Below, piece by piece: positions 28,531 to 38,428 of a DNA stretch of 64,000 bases. Both the position numbers and the translations under genes were made by a program. Source of the stretch: Vibrio hepatarius. Lineage in GTDB: Bacteria; Pseudomonadota; Gammaproteobacteria; Enterobacterales; Vibrionaceae. Every line of letters starts with the position of its first letter. The stretch's first letter is position 1. Under the pieces are notes generated by a model, which made no database searches, was not told where the DNA came from, and saw only the letters and a program-made list of their open reading frames with translations. The stretch spans positions 158,881-222,880 of the forward strand of contig NZ_LHPI01000006.1 in assembly GCF_001274785.1 (NCBI RefSeq), in the 5' to 3' direction.

Positions 28531-29571
28531 TCAATACATGCTGACCGATTCGGACTCGATCTTCTTCGCGACTTCTTCTGGATCAACTCGCCCTTGCGCG
28601 ATCAACTGTTTGGCATTTTGCTCCATCGTCTGCATCCCGTGTGCCGCACCGGTTTGAATGATCGAGTACATCTGAGCCACTTTATCTTCGCGGATCAAGT
28701 TGCGGATCGCTGGTGTCGCCATCATGATCTCGTGGCAAGCGGTACGACCGCCACCGATACGTTTAAGGAGCTTTTGCGCGATAACCGCACGCAGTGATTC
28801 TGACAACATCGAGCGAACCATATCTTTATCGCTACCAGGGAAGACATCGATAATACGGTCGATGGTTTTCGCCGCGCTACTGGTGTGCAAAGTACCAAAG
28901 ACCAAGTGACCTGTTTCCGCTGCGGTCAGTGCCAAGCTGATGGTCTCTTTGTCACGCAACTCACCGACTAGAATTACATCCGGGTCTTCACGCAGCGCAC
29001 TACGTAGCGCGTTATTAAAGCTGTGGGTATCACGGTGCACTTCTCGCTGGTTGATCAAACATTTGTTATTGGTATGCACAAATTCGATCGGGTCTTCGAT
29101 AGTCAGAATATGTTTGTTGTGGTGACGATTAACATGATCGACCATCGCCGCTAGGGTAGTCGACTTACCCGAGCCAGTTGGCCCTGTGACTAACACAAGC
29201 CCCTTTTCCATGCTGGCGATCTTTTCGAAGATCTGCGGCGCATCCAGTTGTTCTAAGGTTGGGATATCAGTCGGGATGGTACGAAACACAGCAGCACAAC
29301 CGCGAGACTGGTTAAAGGCGTTAACACGAAAACGTCCAACATTCGGCAGTTCAAAGGAGAAGTCGACTTCCAGACGCTCTTCATATTCGCTGCGTTGTGC
29401 GTCGTTCATGATCTCAAAAACCAAACGATGCACGTCAGAATGACTAAAAGCAGGCACGCCGAGCTTTCTTACTTCACCATCTATACGTACCATTGGAGGA
29501 ACACCCGCAGAAAGATGTAGATCTGACGCGTTATGTTTTACACTAAAATCCAGTAACTCAGTGATATCCAT
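28531..29571 (-). CDS. pilT: type IV pilus retraction ATPase PilT
   Basis: The hexameric motor that depolymerises type IV pili for twitching and DNA uptake. The 346-residue protein has an N-terminal PAS-like domain, Walker A GPTGSGKST (about residue 133), Asp box LTIEDPIEFVHTN, Walker B DVILVGELRDKETI and His box GHLVFGTLHTSSAAK. In E. coli the corresponding gene is yggR. It heads the pilT-pilU operon, starting 25 bases from the divergent yggS start, so the promoters must overlap yggS or lie inside its coding region. In Vibrio this operon supports natural competence and biofilm functions. Confidence 0.97.
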   Translation of the reverse strand: MDITELLDFSVKHNASDLHLSAGVPPMVRIDGEVRKLGVPAFSHSDVHRLVFEIMNDAQRSEYEERLEVDFSFELPNVGRFRVNAFNQSRGCAAVFRTIPTDIPTLEQLDAPQIFEKIASMEKGLVLVTGPTGSGKSTTLAAMVDHVNRHHNKHILTIEDPIEFVHTNNKCLINQREVHRDTHSFNNALRSALREDPDVILVGELRDKETISLALTAAETGHLVFGTLHTSSAAKTIDRIIDVFPGSDKDMVRSMLSESLRAVIAQKLLKRIGGGRTACHEIMMATPAIRNLIREDKVAQMYSIIQTGAAHGMQTMEQNAKQLIAQGRVDPEEVAKKIESESVSMY

Positions 29572-29596
29572 TTATTTTCCTTAAGTAAAATCTGCT

Positions 29597-30313
29597 ATGA
29601 ACAGTATTCAACAAAATATTGAACAGATCACCTCACAGATAGAAGATGCACAGCAAAAATGCGGACGGCGTCGAGAGTCGGTGAAACTTCTCGCGGTTAG
29701 TAAAACAAAACCTGTAGAAGCAATTTTAGACGCTGCTCGCGCAGGTCAGAAAGCTTTTGGTGAAAATTACGTTCAAGAAGGCGCTGATAAAGTCGCTTAT
29801 TTTAGTGAGCATCACCCTGATTTGTCACTCGAATGGCACTTTATCGGTCCGATTCAGTCGAACAAATCGCGCCACGTCGCCGAAAGTTTTGACTGGGTTC
29901 ATACCGTCGACCGCGCAAAAATTGCCAAGCGCCTCAACGATCAGCGCCCAACGCACCTGCCTGCTCTACAAGTACTTATCCAAGTCAACACCAGTGGTGA
30001 AAGCTCCAAATCTGGCGCAAGCGACGCAGAAATCTTTGAGTTGGCGGAGTTGATTTCTGCCCTTCCCAACCTCACTTTAAGAGGATTGATGTCGATCCCA
30101 GCGAACGTCTCGGATTATCAATCTCAACTAGTGGCGTTCAAGCAACTGGCAGAATTGAAAGATAAACTTGCCGCGCGCTACCCTGAGCTCAACCTAGATA
30201 CACTGTCGATGGGGATGAGTGGTGATATGCAGGCCGCTATTGAAGCGGGCAGCACCATGGTGCGAATTGGAACGGCGATTTTTGGCGCTCGCGACTACAG
30301 CTCTAAACAATGA
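29597..30313 (+). CDS. yggS: pyridoxal-phosphate homeostasis protein (PLPBP, YggS)
   Basis: A non-catalytic PLP-binding protein that affects vitamin B6 and amino-acid balance. The 238-residue protein has Lys36 (AVSKTKPVEAI) that binds PLP as a Schiff base, FGENYVQEG near residue 55, WHFIGPIQSNK near 82, and SMGMSGDMQAAIEAGST plus VRIGTAIFG at the C-terminus. The ribosome-binding site is weak. It is the first gene of a plus-strand run with proC, yggT and yggU, also the E. coli order. Only 25 bases separate its start from that of pilT. Confidence 0.95.
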   Translation: MNSIQQNIEQITSQIEDAQQKCGRRRESVKLLAVSKTKPVEAILDAARAGQKAFGENYVQEGADKVAYFSEHHPDLSLEWHFIGPIQSNKSRHVAESFDWVHTVDRAKIAKRLNDQRPTHLPALQVLIQVNTSGESSKSGASDAEIFELAELISALPNLTLRGLMSIPANVSDYQSQLVAFKQLAELKDKLAARYPELNLDTLSMGMSGDMQAAIEAGSTMVRIGTAIFGARDYSSKQ

Positions 30314-30364
30314 ATAATCAGTCGCGATAAGCACAAATAATACACCACAACGGAAAACAGACAC

Positions 30365-31183
30365 ATGGAACATAAAAAGATTGCCTTTATCGGTGCGGGT
30401 AACATGGTGAGAGCCATTATTTCTGGCTTAGTCGCAGATGGTTATCCAGCGCAAAACATCGTGGCAACCGCGCCTTCAGAGACACGCCGCTTGCCACTAG
30501 AGCAAGATTTTGGCATCCGCACCACCAGCGACAACATCTTGGCTGCTACAGAAGCCGATGTGGTGGTTTTGTCTGTGAAGCCACAAATGATGGCAGAAGT
30601 ATGTGAACCACTACAATCTATCGATTTCAGCAACAAACTGGTGATTTCGATCGCTGCTGGCATCAATTGTTCGCGCTTAAACGAGATGCTGGCAAGCAAA
30701 TTGAACTTGGTGCGCGTGATGCCAAATACGCCTTCTCAGCTCGGTTTGGGCATGAGCGGCCTGTTTGCTCCTGAGCACGTAGCACATCAAGATAAAGAGT
30801 TCGCTGCGCAGTTGATGCAAGCGGTGGGCAAAGTGTGTTGGGTCGAGCAAGAATCTGGTATCAACAACGTTATTGCCGCTGCCGGTAGTGCTCCTGCGTA
30901 CTTCTTCCTGTTTATGGAAGCCATGCAGGCAGAAGCTATCGCACAAGGGTTTGATAAAGACACTGCGCGCTTACTGGTACAACAATCAGCGCTTGGCGCA
31001 GCAAACATGGTGGTTGCCAATCCAGACACTGAATTATCGACATTACGCGAGCAAGTCACGTCGAAAGGCGGTACCACCGCGGAAGCATTACGCACGTTTA
31101 ACGAGCATCAACTTTCCGATATCGTAGCAAAAGCGATGCAAGCAGCGGTTGCTCGTGCTGAAGAAATGGAAAAACTATTTTAA
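30365..31183 (+). CDS. proC: pyrroline-5-carboxylate reductase
   Basis: Last step of proline synthesis, using NAD(P)H. The 272-residue protein has the N-terminal dinucleotide motif FIGAGNMVRAI (residues 8-18), VVVLSVKPQMM near residue 65, VRVMPNTPSQLGLG near 118, and the C-terminal ProC signature (LREQVTSKGGTTAEALRTF near 225). It lies 51 bases after yggS. Proline also serves as an osmolyte, which would matter in a marine bacterium. Confidence 0.97.
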   Translation: MEHKKIAFIGAGNMVRAIISGLVADGYPAQNIVATAPSETRRLPLEQDFGIRTTSDNILAATEADVVVLSVKPQMMAEVCEPLQSIDFSNKLVISIAAGINCSRLNEMLASKLNLVRVMPNTPSQLGLGMSGLFAPEHVAHQDKEFAAQLMQAVGKVCWVEQESGINNVIAAAGSAPAYFFLFMEAMQAEAIAQGFDKDTARLLVQQSALGAANMVVANPDTELSTLREQVTSKGGTTAEALRTFNEHQLSDIVAKAMQAAVARAEEMEKLF

Positions 31184-31219
31184 TATTGAGCTTATCGCTC
31201 ACCGAAGTAAGGGTAACCC

Positions 31220-31777
31220 ATGAATTCAATGAGTTTTCTGATTTCCACCTTTTTTGATTTATACATAATGGTGGTGATCTTACGTATTTGGTTACAGGCT
31301 GCACGTGCAGACTTCTATAACCCGTTCTCACAGTTTATCGTTAAAGCAACTCAGCCGGTGATTGGCCCGCTACGTCGAGTGATCCCATCGGTAGGTAATC
31401 TCGATTTAGCCACGGTGCTATTCGCGTATGTACTGTGTGTGCTTAAGTTTGTCGTCTTGATCCTTATCGCGTCAAACGGCTCAGTATCGTTCAGTATGGA
31501 CTTTTTGTTCCTTGGCGCATTATCGCTAGTTAAAGCAGCGGGCGGACTACTATTCTGGGTGTTGTTGATTCGTGCAATCCTAAGCTGGGTAAGCCAAGGT
31601 CGTAGCCCAATCGAGTACGTCTTCCACCAGCTAACAGAACCAATGCTAGCGCCAATTCGTCGCGTTATCCCAGCGATGGGCGGCTTTGATTTAAGCGTAC
31701 TGGTACTGTTTATCGCACTGCAATTCGCCAACATTTTACTCGGAGACTTAATCGGTCCGATGTGGTTCCGACTATAA
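31220..31777 (+). CDS. yggT: YggT-family membrane protein with an internal duplication
   Basis: A 185-residue protein with two YGGT modules. Each has a membrane helix pair and a near-identical amphipathic segment: [17 protein letters not shown] (about residue 52) and [17 protein letters not shown] (about residue 146). Members are linked to membrane or cell-division-related roles, with the mechanism unknown. The stop TAA shares its last A with the ATG of yggU, so the two are coupled. A second ATG three codons in is a possible alternative start. Confidence 0.93.
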   Translation: MNSMSFLISTFFDLYIMVVILRIWLQAARADFYNPFSQFIVKATQPVIGPLRRVIPSVGNLDLATVLFAYVLCVLKFVVLILIASNGSVSFSMDFLFLGALSLVKAAGGLLFWVLLIRAILSWVSQGRSPIEYVFHQLTEPMLAPIRRVIPAMGGFDLSVLVLFIALQFANILLGDLIGPMWFRL

Positions 31778-32067
31778 TGATAAAGGCAGTCTGGAAAGAT
31801 GGCGCAGACCTTGTCCTGCGGCTTTATATTCAACCTAAAGCCAGTCGGGACAAGATTGTTGGTCTGCACGGTGACGAGCTAAAAATCGCCATCACCGCGC
31901 CTCCTGTCGACGGAAAAGCCAACGCACATCTGAGTAAGTACCTAGCCAAACAGTTTAAAGTGGCCAAGGGATTAATAAGCATAGAAAAAGGCGAGTTGGG
32001 CCGTCACAAACAAGTCAGAGTTCACTCTCCCGTACAAATCCCGCAAGAAATTGAAGCCATCCTTTGA
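31777..32067 (+). CDS. yggU: YggU family protein (DUF167)
   Basis: A 96-residue DUF167 protein, the same length as E. coli YggU. It contains [20 protein letters not shown] and the signature [20 protein letters not shown] near residue 45. Function unknown. The start at 31777 overlaps the yggT stop (TAATG), which excludes the GTG five codons upstream. DUF4426 follows after 70 bases. Confidence 0.93.
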   Translation: MIKAVWKDGADLVLRLYIQPKASRDKIVGLHGDELKIAITAPPVDGKANAHLSKYLAKQFKVAKGLISIEKGELGRHKQVRVHSPVQIPQEIEAIL

Positions 32068-32137
32068 TGGCTTTTTGTTTATCGATAGCGTCAAGCGACC
32101 AAAGCGTTTGAAGCACAATGTCGCAAAAGGAAGCACT

Positions 32138-32569
32138 ATGAATAAATGGATAATACTGCTGCTCGCAAGCGTGTTTGCCATGCCAAGTTGGGCAGAACAG
32201 TTTAAATATATCAAAGACGTTGAGGTGCACTACTCAGCATTCAACTCGACGTTTTTAACCGCAGAAATGGCAAGAAACTACAGCCTGAAACGTAACGGCT
32301 ATTCAGCTATTTTGAACATCAGCGTATTGGATAACTCTCAAGCAGGAAAGCCAGCGATTACCGCCGATATTTCCGGTAACAGCCGCAACTTGGTCGGTCA
32401 AATCCGCCAACTTAACTTCCGCGAAGTGAAAGAAGGCAATGCGATTTACTACCTCGCAGAGTTCCCAGTTTCAGAAGAAGAAAGTCTTACCTTTGATCTC
32501 AACGTTAATGCTGGCATTAAAGGCAACGGCACATTAAAGTTCACCCAGAAATTTTACGTGGAAGAGTAG
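32138..32569 (+). CDS. DUF4426 periplasmic protein
   Basis: A 143-residue protein with a Sec signal peptide (residues 1-18, MNKWIILLLASVFAMPSWA) and an all-beta DUF4426 domain beginning EQFKYIKDVEVHYSAFNSTF. The family is restricted largely to marine gammaproteobacteria between yggU and rdgB; no function has been defined. The start at 32138 follows AAGGAAG and gives a clean signal peptide; the frame is open 29 codons upstream inside yggU. Confidence 0.85.
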   Translation: MNKWIILLLASVFAMPSWAEQFKYIKDVEVHYSAFNSTFLTAEMARNYSLKRNGYSAILNISVLDNSQAGKPAITADISGNSRNLVGQIRQLNFREVKEGNAIYYLAEFPVSEEESLTFDLNVNAGIKGNGTLKFTQKFYVEE

Positions 32570-32605
32570 CGCTACTCTTCCCGCACCAATCAGTAAGAGT
32601 CATCG

Positions 32606-33208
32606 ATGAAAGAGAAAAAAATTGTATTAGCGACGGGCAACCAAGGTAAGGTCCGTGAAATGGCCGACCTATTGTCGGATTTCGGTTTTGAAGTGATGGC
32701 GCAAAGTGAGTTTAACGTTTCGGAAGTGGCTGAAACTGGCACCACTTTTATCGAAAACGCGATCATCAAAGCTCGCCATGCCGCGAAAGAAACTGGCTTA
32801 GCTGCTATTGCCGATGACTCAGGTCTAGAAGTCGATTATCTGCAAGGCGCTCCGGGTATTTACTCTGCTCGCTATGCGGGTGAGAACGCTACTGACCAGC
32901 AGAACCTAGAAAAGCTGCTGGACGCGATGCAAGGCGTACCAGAAGCCGAGCGTACGGCTCGTTTCCACTGCGTACTGGTACTGATGCGCCACGAAAACGA
33001 CCCTACACCGATTGTTTGCCACGGTAAGTGGGAAGGCCGCATCCTGACGCAAGCTCATGGTGACAACGGCTTTGGTTACGACCCTGTGTTCTACGTCCCT
33101 GAAGATGATTGTGCTTCTGCAGAGCTGGAACCGGTACGCAAAAAACAACTTTCTCACCGTGGCAAAGCGCTCAAGCAACTGTTTGCTACCCTGTCTGAGC
33201 AGCAATAA
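32606..33208 (+). CDS. rdgB: XTP/dITP diphosphatase (Ham1 family)
   Basis: Removes deaminated purine nucleotides from the pool (XTP, dITP) to prevent their incorporation. The 200-residue protein has the substrate-binding [11 protein letters not shown] (residues 9-19), the acidic site [11 protein letters not shown] near residue 72, and [11 protein letters not shown] near 155. Its stop overlaps the hemW start (TAATG), so the genes are coupled, as in E. coli. Confidence 0.97.
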   Translation: MKEKKIVLATGNQGKVREMADLLSDFGFEVMAQSEFNVSEVAETGTTFIENAIIKARHAAKETGLAAIADDSGLEVDYLQGAPGIYSARYAGENATDQQNLEKLLDAMQGVPEAERTARFHCVLVLMRHENDPTPIVCHGKWEGRILTQAHGDNGFGYDPVFYVPEDDCASAELEPVRKKQLSHRGKALKQLFATLSEQQ

Positions 33209-34389
33209 TGAGCCAACTGACGCCTCCTGCTTTAAGCCTTTATGTACACATCCCGTGGTGTGTGCAAAAGTGTCCGTACTGCGACTTTAACTCGCACGCA
33301 CTCAAAGCTGAGATCCCAGAGCAGCAGTACATTGCCGCACTATTGGAAGACCTCGACAGCGACATCGGACGCTACCAGCTCAAGGCTAATCCGCGTCCGC
33401 TGCATTCGATTTTTATCGGTGGTGGTACGCCGAGCCTTATATCTGCTGAAGGCATCGCCGAGCTGCTGAAAGGCATTGAGCAGCGTATTCCCTTCAAGCC
33501 TGAGATTGAGATCACCATGGAGGCCAACCCAGGCACGATTGAAGCCGAGCGTTTCGCTGGCTACCGCAAAGCCGGTGTGACGCGTATATCTATCGGCGTG
33601 CAGAGTTTCGAGCAATCAAAACTCGAACGGTTGGGGCGGATTCATGGTCAGGACGAAGCGGTCAATGCGGCCAAATTGGCGCACCAGATCGGCCTGAACA
33701 GCTTTAATCTCGACTTGATGCACGGTTTGCCAGACCAATCAGTCGAGCAAGCTCTGGCGGACTTGGATAAAGCGATTGAGCTTAACCCGCCTCATTTGTC
33801 GTGGTATCAGCTCACTATCGAGCCCAACACCATGTTCTACTACAAGCCTCCGACGCTCCCCGACGACGATGACCTGTGGGACATTTTTGAGCTCGGCCAT
33901 AAAAAACTAGCCGCAGCGGGCTACGTACAGTACGAGATTTCTGGCTACAGCAAACCAGGTTATCAGTGCCAACACAACCTCAACTACTGGCGTTTTGGCG
34001 ATTACCTCGGCATCGGCTGTGGCTCTCACGGCAAGCTAAGTTTTGCAGATGGGCGCATCATTCGCACCACGAAAGTGAAGCATCCCAAAGGTTATTTGGC
34101 GGCGTATCAGAATATGGTCAAGCCGTACTTAGATAGCGAAGTGAATGTCGCCGAGCAAGACCGTCCATTTGAGTTCTTTATGAACCGTTTTAGATTGATG
34201 GAAGCGTGTCCGAAACAAGACTTCATTGATACTACTGGATTGGGCTTTGATGCGATTCAATCGACGATCGACTGGGCAAAAGAGATGGAGTACCTGAGTG
34301 AGTCAGAGACACACTGGCAAATCACCGAGAAAGGTAAACTGTTTTTAAACGACTTGCTTGAAGCCTTTATGACTGAAGACGAGGACTAG
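33208..34389 (+). CDS. hemW: HemW, radical SAM heme chaperone
   Basis: A radical-SAM protein that binds heme and helps insert it into respiratory enzymes; often mislabelled as coproporphyrinogen oxidase. The 393-residue protein has the iron-sulfur motif CVQKCPYC (Cys18, Cys22, Cys25), GGGTPSL near residue 72, EITMEANPG near 102 and the HemW-type C-terminal domain. It overlaps rdgB by one base at its start and the convergent glycosylase gene by four bases at its end. Confidence 0.95.
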   Translation: MSQLTPPALSLYVHIPWCVQKCPYCDFNSHALKAEIPEQQYIAALLEDLDSDIGRYQLKANPRPLHSIFIGGGTPSLISAEGIAELLKGIEQRIPFKPEIEITMEANPGTIEAERFAGYRKAGVTRISIGVQSFEQSKLERLGRIHGQDEAVNAAKLAHQIGLNSFNLDLMHGLPDQSVEQALADLDKAIELNPPHLSWYQLTIEPNTMFYYKPPTLPDDDDLWDIFELGHKKLAAAGYVQYEISGYSKPGYQCQHNLNYWRFGDYLGIGCGSHGKLSFADGRIIRTTKVKHPKGYLAAYQNMVKPYLDSEVNVAEQDRPFEFFMNRFRLMEACPKQDFIDTTGLGFDAIQSTIDWAKEMEYLSESETHWQITEKGKLFLNDLLEAFMTEDED

Positions 34390-35012
34390 TCCTCTTTCAT
34401 CAGCTCTGCGTCCATCACTTCCCACACATGCAGGGCAAAGTAAGTACGATAAGGCGTCACTGACTGAAGAATCTCATCAGCACTGACGCCCTGTTGCTCC
34501 GCCATACGCTCCAGTCCACGTTTCAACGCCAGATCGCCATCAGACCAAACATCCGGATGGGCAAAGAAAAACATCAGCGCCATTTCGGCAGTCCATTGCC
34601 CGACGCCCCACAACTGCACCAGTTGCTCAGTAATGAACTGTGCGTCGTCGCTTTGATGTACCGATGGGCAGATAATGCCTTCTTTCAACGCATGGTTGAT
34701 GCCTAGCAAGGTTTTGACTTTGGCGTTAGACAAACCACAACTTCTGAGCGTGTCGTAGTGTTCGTCCACCAGCAACGCATCCAATCCGCCTTGCTGTGAC
34801 TGCGCCTCTACACGGTGCCATATGGTTTTCGCTGCGGTGACAGACAACTGCTGCCCCGCAACCGCGCGGCTCAAATACGCAAGGAACTGCTCTGGCGGCT
34901 GCTTCTCGATATGCTGTGGACCGTTGCTGCTGACCATTGCGTGCAACACAGGATACGCGACCAGCTTACTCAACAAGTCCGCGTGGATCTTTTTCGAATC
35001 TAGCTTTGCCAT
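34386..35012 (-). CDS. DNA-3-methyladenine glycosylase II-like (AlkA / HhH-GPD family)
   Basis: A 208-residue base-excision glycosylase domain without the AlkA N-terminal extension. The family features are visible: AGQQLSVTAAKTIW near residue 53, helix-hairpin-helix LWGVGQWTAEMALMF (about 134-148) and the catalytic Asp in WSDGDLALKRG (near 160). It probably removes alkylated bases from DNA. It is convergent with hemW (four-base overlap) and transcribed alone or together with glsB, which lies 29 bases upstream on the same strand. Confidence 0.88.
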   Translation of the reverse strand: MAKLDSKKIHADLLSKLVAYPVLHAMVSSNGPQHIEKQPPEQFLAYLSRAVAGQQLSVTAAKTIWHRVEAQSQQGGLDALLVDEHYDTLRSCGLSNAKVKTLLGINHALKEGIICPSVHQSDDAQFITEQLVQLWGVGQWTAEMALMFFFAHPDVWSDGDLALKRGLERMAEQQGVSADEILQSVTPYRTYFALHVWEVMDAELMKED

Positions 35013-35041
35013 AACGCCTCCTTGCGTACGATAGTTTAAGT

Positions 35042-35962
35042 CTAGAAGATAGAGCGGCCGATACGCTCAGAAAGCAACTCCAGCGCTTTGGTGCCCGCGA
35101 GCGAGTTACCCGATGGGTCAAGCTCTGGTGACCACACAGCGATGGTCATTTCGCCCGGTACGATAGCGATAATACCGCCGCCGACACCGGATTTCCCCGG
35201 CATACCGACGCGGTAGGCGAACTCACCCGCGCCATCGTACAAACCACACGTTGCCAACAGCGCATTGAGCTGCTTGGTTTGCGTTGGTGTGATCACTGGC
35301 TTACCCGTTTGCACCGACGTCCCTTTGTTGGCCAAATAGCTAAATGTTTTGGCGAGGTCAACACAGCTCATTCTTAGCGCACAAGCGTGGAAGTAGTTGT
35401 TGAGTACTGGGATCACTTCGTTTTCAAAGTTGCCAAATGAGCGCATCAAATAAGCAATCGCCGCGTTTCTGTCACTGTGCATCATTTCTGAAGCGGCAAC
35501 CACCTTGTCGTAACAGATATGTGTATCACCAGAAAGCTGACGTACAAACTCCAACAAACGCTGACGCGGCGCCGATAAGCGGCTATTCAGCAAATCAGCC
35601 ACCACAATCGCACCAGCGTTGATGAAAGGGTTACGCGGGATGCCCTGCTCCATCTCCAACTGGATCAGCGAGTTAAACGCCTGTCCAGACGGCTCTTTCC
35701 CCACGCGCGTCCAAATCTCTTCGGGTTTATAGAGGCACATCGCCAAGGTCAGGCTCAGCGCTTTAGAAATGGATTGAATCGAGAACGACTCATCTGAGTC
35801 GCCGGCTTTGATCACTTCCCCCTGATTGGTAAATACCGCGATCCCCAACTTATCTGCCGGAACTTTGGCTAATGCGGGAATGTAGTCAGCGACTTTCCCG
35901 TGACCAATAAGAGGACGAACTTCACTTAGGATTTCAGCTAAAATTTCTTTTGTTGGTTTCAT
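35042..35962 (-). CDS. glsB: glutaminase (GlsB type)
   Basis: Hydrolyses glutamine to glutamate and ammonia. The 306-residue protein (E. coli GlsB 308) is a serine-dependent beta-lactamase-like enzyme: the Ser/Lys motif SIQSISKAL (about residues 60-68), [10 protein letters not shown] near 114 and the [14 protein letters not shown] loop near 257. In E. coli glutaminase helps acid tolerance; no regulatory site is seen here. It lies between trmB and the AlkA-like gene, on the same strand. Confidence 0.95.
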   Translation of the reverse strand: MKPTKEILAEILSEVRPLIGHGKVADYIPALAKVPADKLGIAVFTNQGEVIKAGDSDESFSIQSISKALSLTLAMCLYKPEEIWTRVGKEPSGQAFNSLIQLEMEQGIPRNPFINAGAIVVADLLNSRLSAPRQRLLEFVRQLSGDTHICYDKVVAASEMMHSDRNAAIAYLMRSFGNFENEVIPVLNNYFHACALRMSCVDLAKTFSYLANKGTSVQTGKPVITPTQTKQLNALLATCGLYDGAGEFAYRVGMPGKSGVGGGIIAIVPGEMTIAVWSPELDPSGNSLAGTKALELLSERIGRSIF

Positions 35963-36007
35963 TACTTACCTATTTATCGAAGGCTTATTATTTTTCTTAT
36001 AGGGTAA

Positions 36008-36040
36008 AAAAAGCCAACATCGCGAAATGTTGGCTTTCCT
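36008..36040. terminator. trmB terminator
   Basis: AGCCAACAT (36012-36020) pairs with ATGTTGGCT (36027-36035). On the minus strand it is followed by TTTTTTTACCC, ending trmB before glsB. Confidence 0.9.
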
Positions 36041-36071
36041 TGTCATTCAACTATCTTTGCGCAGTAAGTGC

Positions 36072-36791
36072 TTATTTTACGCGCTTATATTTGATATCCC
36101 ACACGCCGTGCCCCAAACGGTGACCGCGCGCTTCAAATTTCGTTAACGGACGCTCTTCAGGACGAGGAACAAAGTCACCGTCTTCCGCGATATTCTCAAA
36201 ACCAGGTGCTTGATTCATGACTTCAACCATGTGTTCCGCGTAGTTTTCCCAGTCCGTCGCCATGTGGAAAATACCTTCGCCGATGATAAGCTTCTGGCGC
36301 ACCATCTCTGCAAACTCAAGCTGCACGATACGACGTTTGTGGTGACGCTTTTTGTGCCATGGGTCTGGGAAGAACAGTTGCAGTGTCGCTAGGCTGCTAT
36401 CTGGAATCATATTCGCAAATACTTCCACCGCGTCATGGCACATCACACGTAGGTTAGTGACGCCAGCTTCACGTGCATCAGATAGGCACGCACCCACACC
36501 TGGGCTATGTACTTCGATACCAATGAAGTTCTTCTCTGGAGCATTCTTTGCCATTTCAACTAAAGATGCACCCATACCAAAACCAATTTCTAGTACCACA
36601 GGGTTGTCGTTACCGAACACTTCTTTCCAATCAAGAAGCTGCTCTTGATAGTCGATACCCATGGTCGGCCAACACTCTTTCATCGCGTTTTCTTGACCTT
36701 TGGTCAAACGACCCTCGCGTCGAACAAAGCTGCGAACTTTGCGTATCAGTTTACCGTCTTCGTTGTATTCGTTAGTGGTCACTTCACTCAT
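36072..36791 (-). CDS. trmB: tRNA (guanine-46-N7) methyltransferase
   Basis: Methylates G46 in the variable loop of tRNAs. The 239-residue protein, equal in length to E. coli TrmB, has the SAM-binding motif [16 protein letters not shown] near residue 67, [11 protein letters not shown] near 92 and the catalytic region [17 protein letters not shown] near 138. It is divergent from mutY with about 200 bases between the starts. Confidence 0.97.
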   Translation of the reverse strand: MSEVTTNEYNEDGKLIRKVRSFVRREGRLTKGQENAMKECWPTMGIDYQEQLLDWKEVFGNDNPVVLEIGFGMGASLVEMAKNAPEKNFIGIEVHSPGVGACLSDAREAGVTNLRVMCHDAVEVFANMIPDSSLATLQLFFPDPWHKKRHHKRRIVQLEFAEMVRQKLIIGEGIFHMATDWENYAEHMVEVMNQAPGFENIAEDGDFVPRPEERPLTKFEARGHRLGHGVWDIKYKRVK

Positions 36792-36997
36792 GATTTTGCC
36801 TGTCTAAAAATTGGTCTCGCCTCAAAGGGATTGTGATTATCCAAAGAATAGCCACAGGTGCAAGTCTTTTCCCTAAATTCCACGCCAACATATAGCGCGA
36901 TTAACTCCACAAACATAACCACACACTTTGTCGGTTGTACAAGTTGCCTAAATTGTGGTGCAATTTTGCTATACAAATATTAAACACAGAGCAAGTC

Positions 36998-38062
36998 GTG
37001 ACCCCTTTTGCCAAAGCCATATTAGATTGGTACGACGCCTATGGGAGAAAAAACCTCCCGTGGCAACAAAACAAGAGCGCTTACAGTGTCTGGTTGTCTG
37101 AAATCATGCTTCAGCAAACTCAAGTCGCCACTGTTATTCCTTATTACCAGCGTTTTCTCGAACGCTTTCCGACCGTGGTAGACCTCGCCAACGCTGAGCA
37201 AGATGAAGTTTTGCACCTGTGGACTGGACTGGGTTATTACGCTCGCGCGCGTAACTTGCACAAAGCCGCAAAAATGGTGGCTGAGCAGTACGGTGGGGAG
37301 TTCCCGCTCGATATCGAACAGATGAATGCACTTCCTGGAATCGGACGATCTACCGCTGCGGCGATTCTGTCTTCTGTCTATAAGCAGCCACACGCGATCC
37401 TAGACGGCAACGTTAAACGTACGCTAGCGCGCTGTTTTGCCGTTGAAGGCTGGCCGGGGCAAAAGAAGGTCGAGAACCAACTCTGGTTACACGCTGAAGA
37501 ACACACACCAAATAGCGACGTAGATAAATACAATCAAGCGATGATGGACATGGGCGCGATGGTGTGTACTCGCAGCAAACCTAAGTGTTCGCTATGCCCT
37601 GTCGCCTCAATGTGTGTTTCTAACAGACAAGGTAACCCGTTAGATTACCCAGGGAAAAAGCCGAAGAAAGAGAAACCGGTAAAAGAGACTTGGTTTATCA
37701 TGCTGCACCATGACAACCATATCTGGCTTGAGCAGCGTCCTCAGTCGGGCATTTGGGGCGGTCTATTCTGCTTCCCTGAAAACAGTAATGCCGAACTCGA
37801 CCATTCGCTTTCACTACGCGGCGTGCAAACACCAGATATCAGCGAGCAAAAACAGTTGATCGCCTTTAGACATACTTTCAGCCACTACCACCTTGATATC
37901 ACGCCAATTTTGGTAGAGCTGTCAAAGCAACCCGACGTGGTAATGGAAGGAAGCAAAGGTCTTTGGTATAACTTATCCAAACCTGAAGAGATCGGCCTGG
38001 CGGCTCCAGTAAAACAGTTACTGGAAAGCCTACCGTTTGAACTTCAATCAGAACATATTTAA
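36998..38062 (+). CDS. mutY: adenine DNA glycosylase
   Basis: Removes adenine mispaired with 8-oxoguanine. The 354-residue protein (E. coli 350) has [19 protein letters not shown] (catalytic Glu near 37), Hh[15 protein letters not shown] with catalytic Asp (LDGNVKR near 138), iron-sulfur ligands [17 protein letters not shown] (spacing 6, 2, 5) and a C-terminal NUDIX-like 8-oxoG recognition domain. The GTG at 36998 gives the family N-terminus ([21 protein letters not shown]); the ATG at 36935 would add 21 unsupported residues. yggX follows after 9 bases. Confidence 0.96.
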   Translation: MTPFAKAILDWYDAYGRKNLPWQQNKSAYSVWLSEIMLQQTQVATVIPYYQRFLERFPTVVDLANAEQDEVLHLWTGLGYYARARNLHKAAKMVAEQYGGEFPLDIEQMNALPGIGRSTAAAILSSVYKQPHAILDGNVKRTLARCFAVEGWPGQKKVENQLWLHAEEHTPNSDVDKYNQAMMDMGAMVCTRSKPKCSLCPVASMCVSNRQGNPLDYPGKKPKKEKPVKETWFIMLHHDNHIWLEQRPQSGIWGGLFCFPENSNAELDHSLSLRGVQTPDISEQKQLIAFRHTFSHYHLDITPILVELSKQPDVVMEGSKGLWYNLSKPEEIGLAAPVKQLLESLPFELQSEHI

Positions 38063-38071
38063 GGAGTCATC

Positions 38072-38344
38072 ATGAGCCGCACTGTATTTTGTGCTCGACT
38101 ACAAAAAGAAGCCGAAGGCTTAGACTTTCAGCTGTACCCGGGTGAACTGGGTAAACGCATCTTCGACAACATCTCTAAACAGGCATGGGCTGAGTGGCAA
38201 CACAAACAGACAATGCTGATCAATGAGAAAAAACTCAACATGATGGATCCTGAGCACCGCAAACTGATCGAAACAGAAATGGTTAACTTCCTGTTCGAAG
38301 GTAAAGACGTGCACATCGAAGGTTACACGCCACCGAGCGAGTAA
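38072..38344 (+). CDS. yggX: oxidative damage protection / Fe(II) trafficking protein YggX
   Basis: A 90-residue protein that protects iron-sulfur clusters. It starts [20 protein letters not shown] with the conserved Cys7, followed by [16 protein letters not shown] and [18 protein letters not shown] precedes the ATG. It is coupled with mutY, pairing a repair enzyme for oxidised DNA with an iron-sulfur protector, as in E. coli. Confidence 0.97.
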   Translation: MSRTVFCARLQKEAEGLDFQLYPGELGKRIFDNISKQAWAEWQHKQTMLINEKKLNMMDPEHRKLIETEMVNFLFEGKDVHIEGYTPPSE

Positions 38345-38367
38345 TCATCCTTTTGGTGGATAGTTTC

Positions 38368-38408
38368 AAAAAAGACATCACTGCGCTGCATTGGTGTCTT
38401 TTTTGTAC
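38368..38408 (+). terminator. mutY-yggX terminator
   Basis: AAAGACATCA (38371-38380) pairs with TGGTGTCTTT (38392-38401), one G-T wobble, followed by TTTTG. Confidence 0.85.
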
Positions 38409-38428
38409 CGATCTGACTCGCTATCGTA

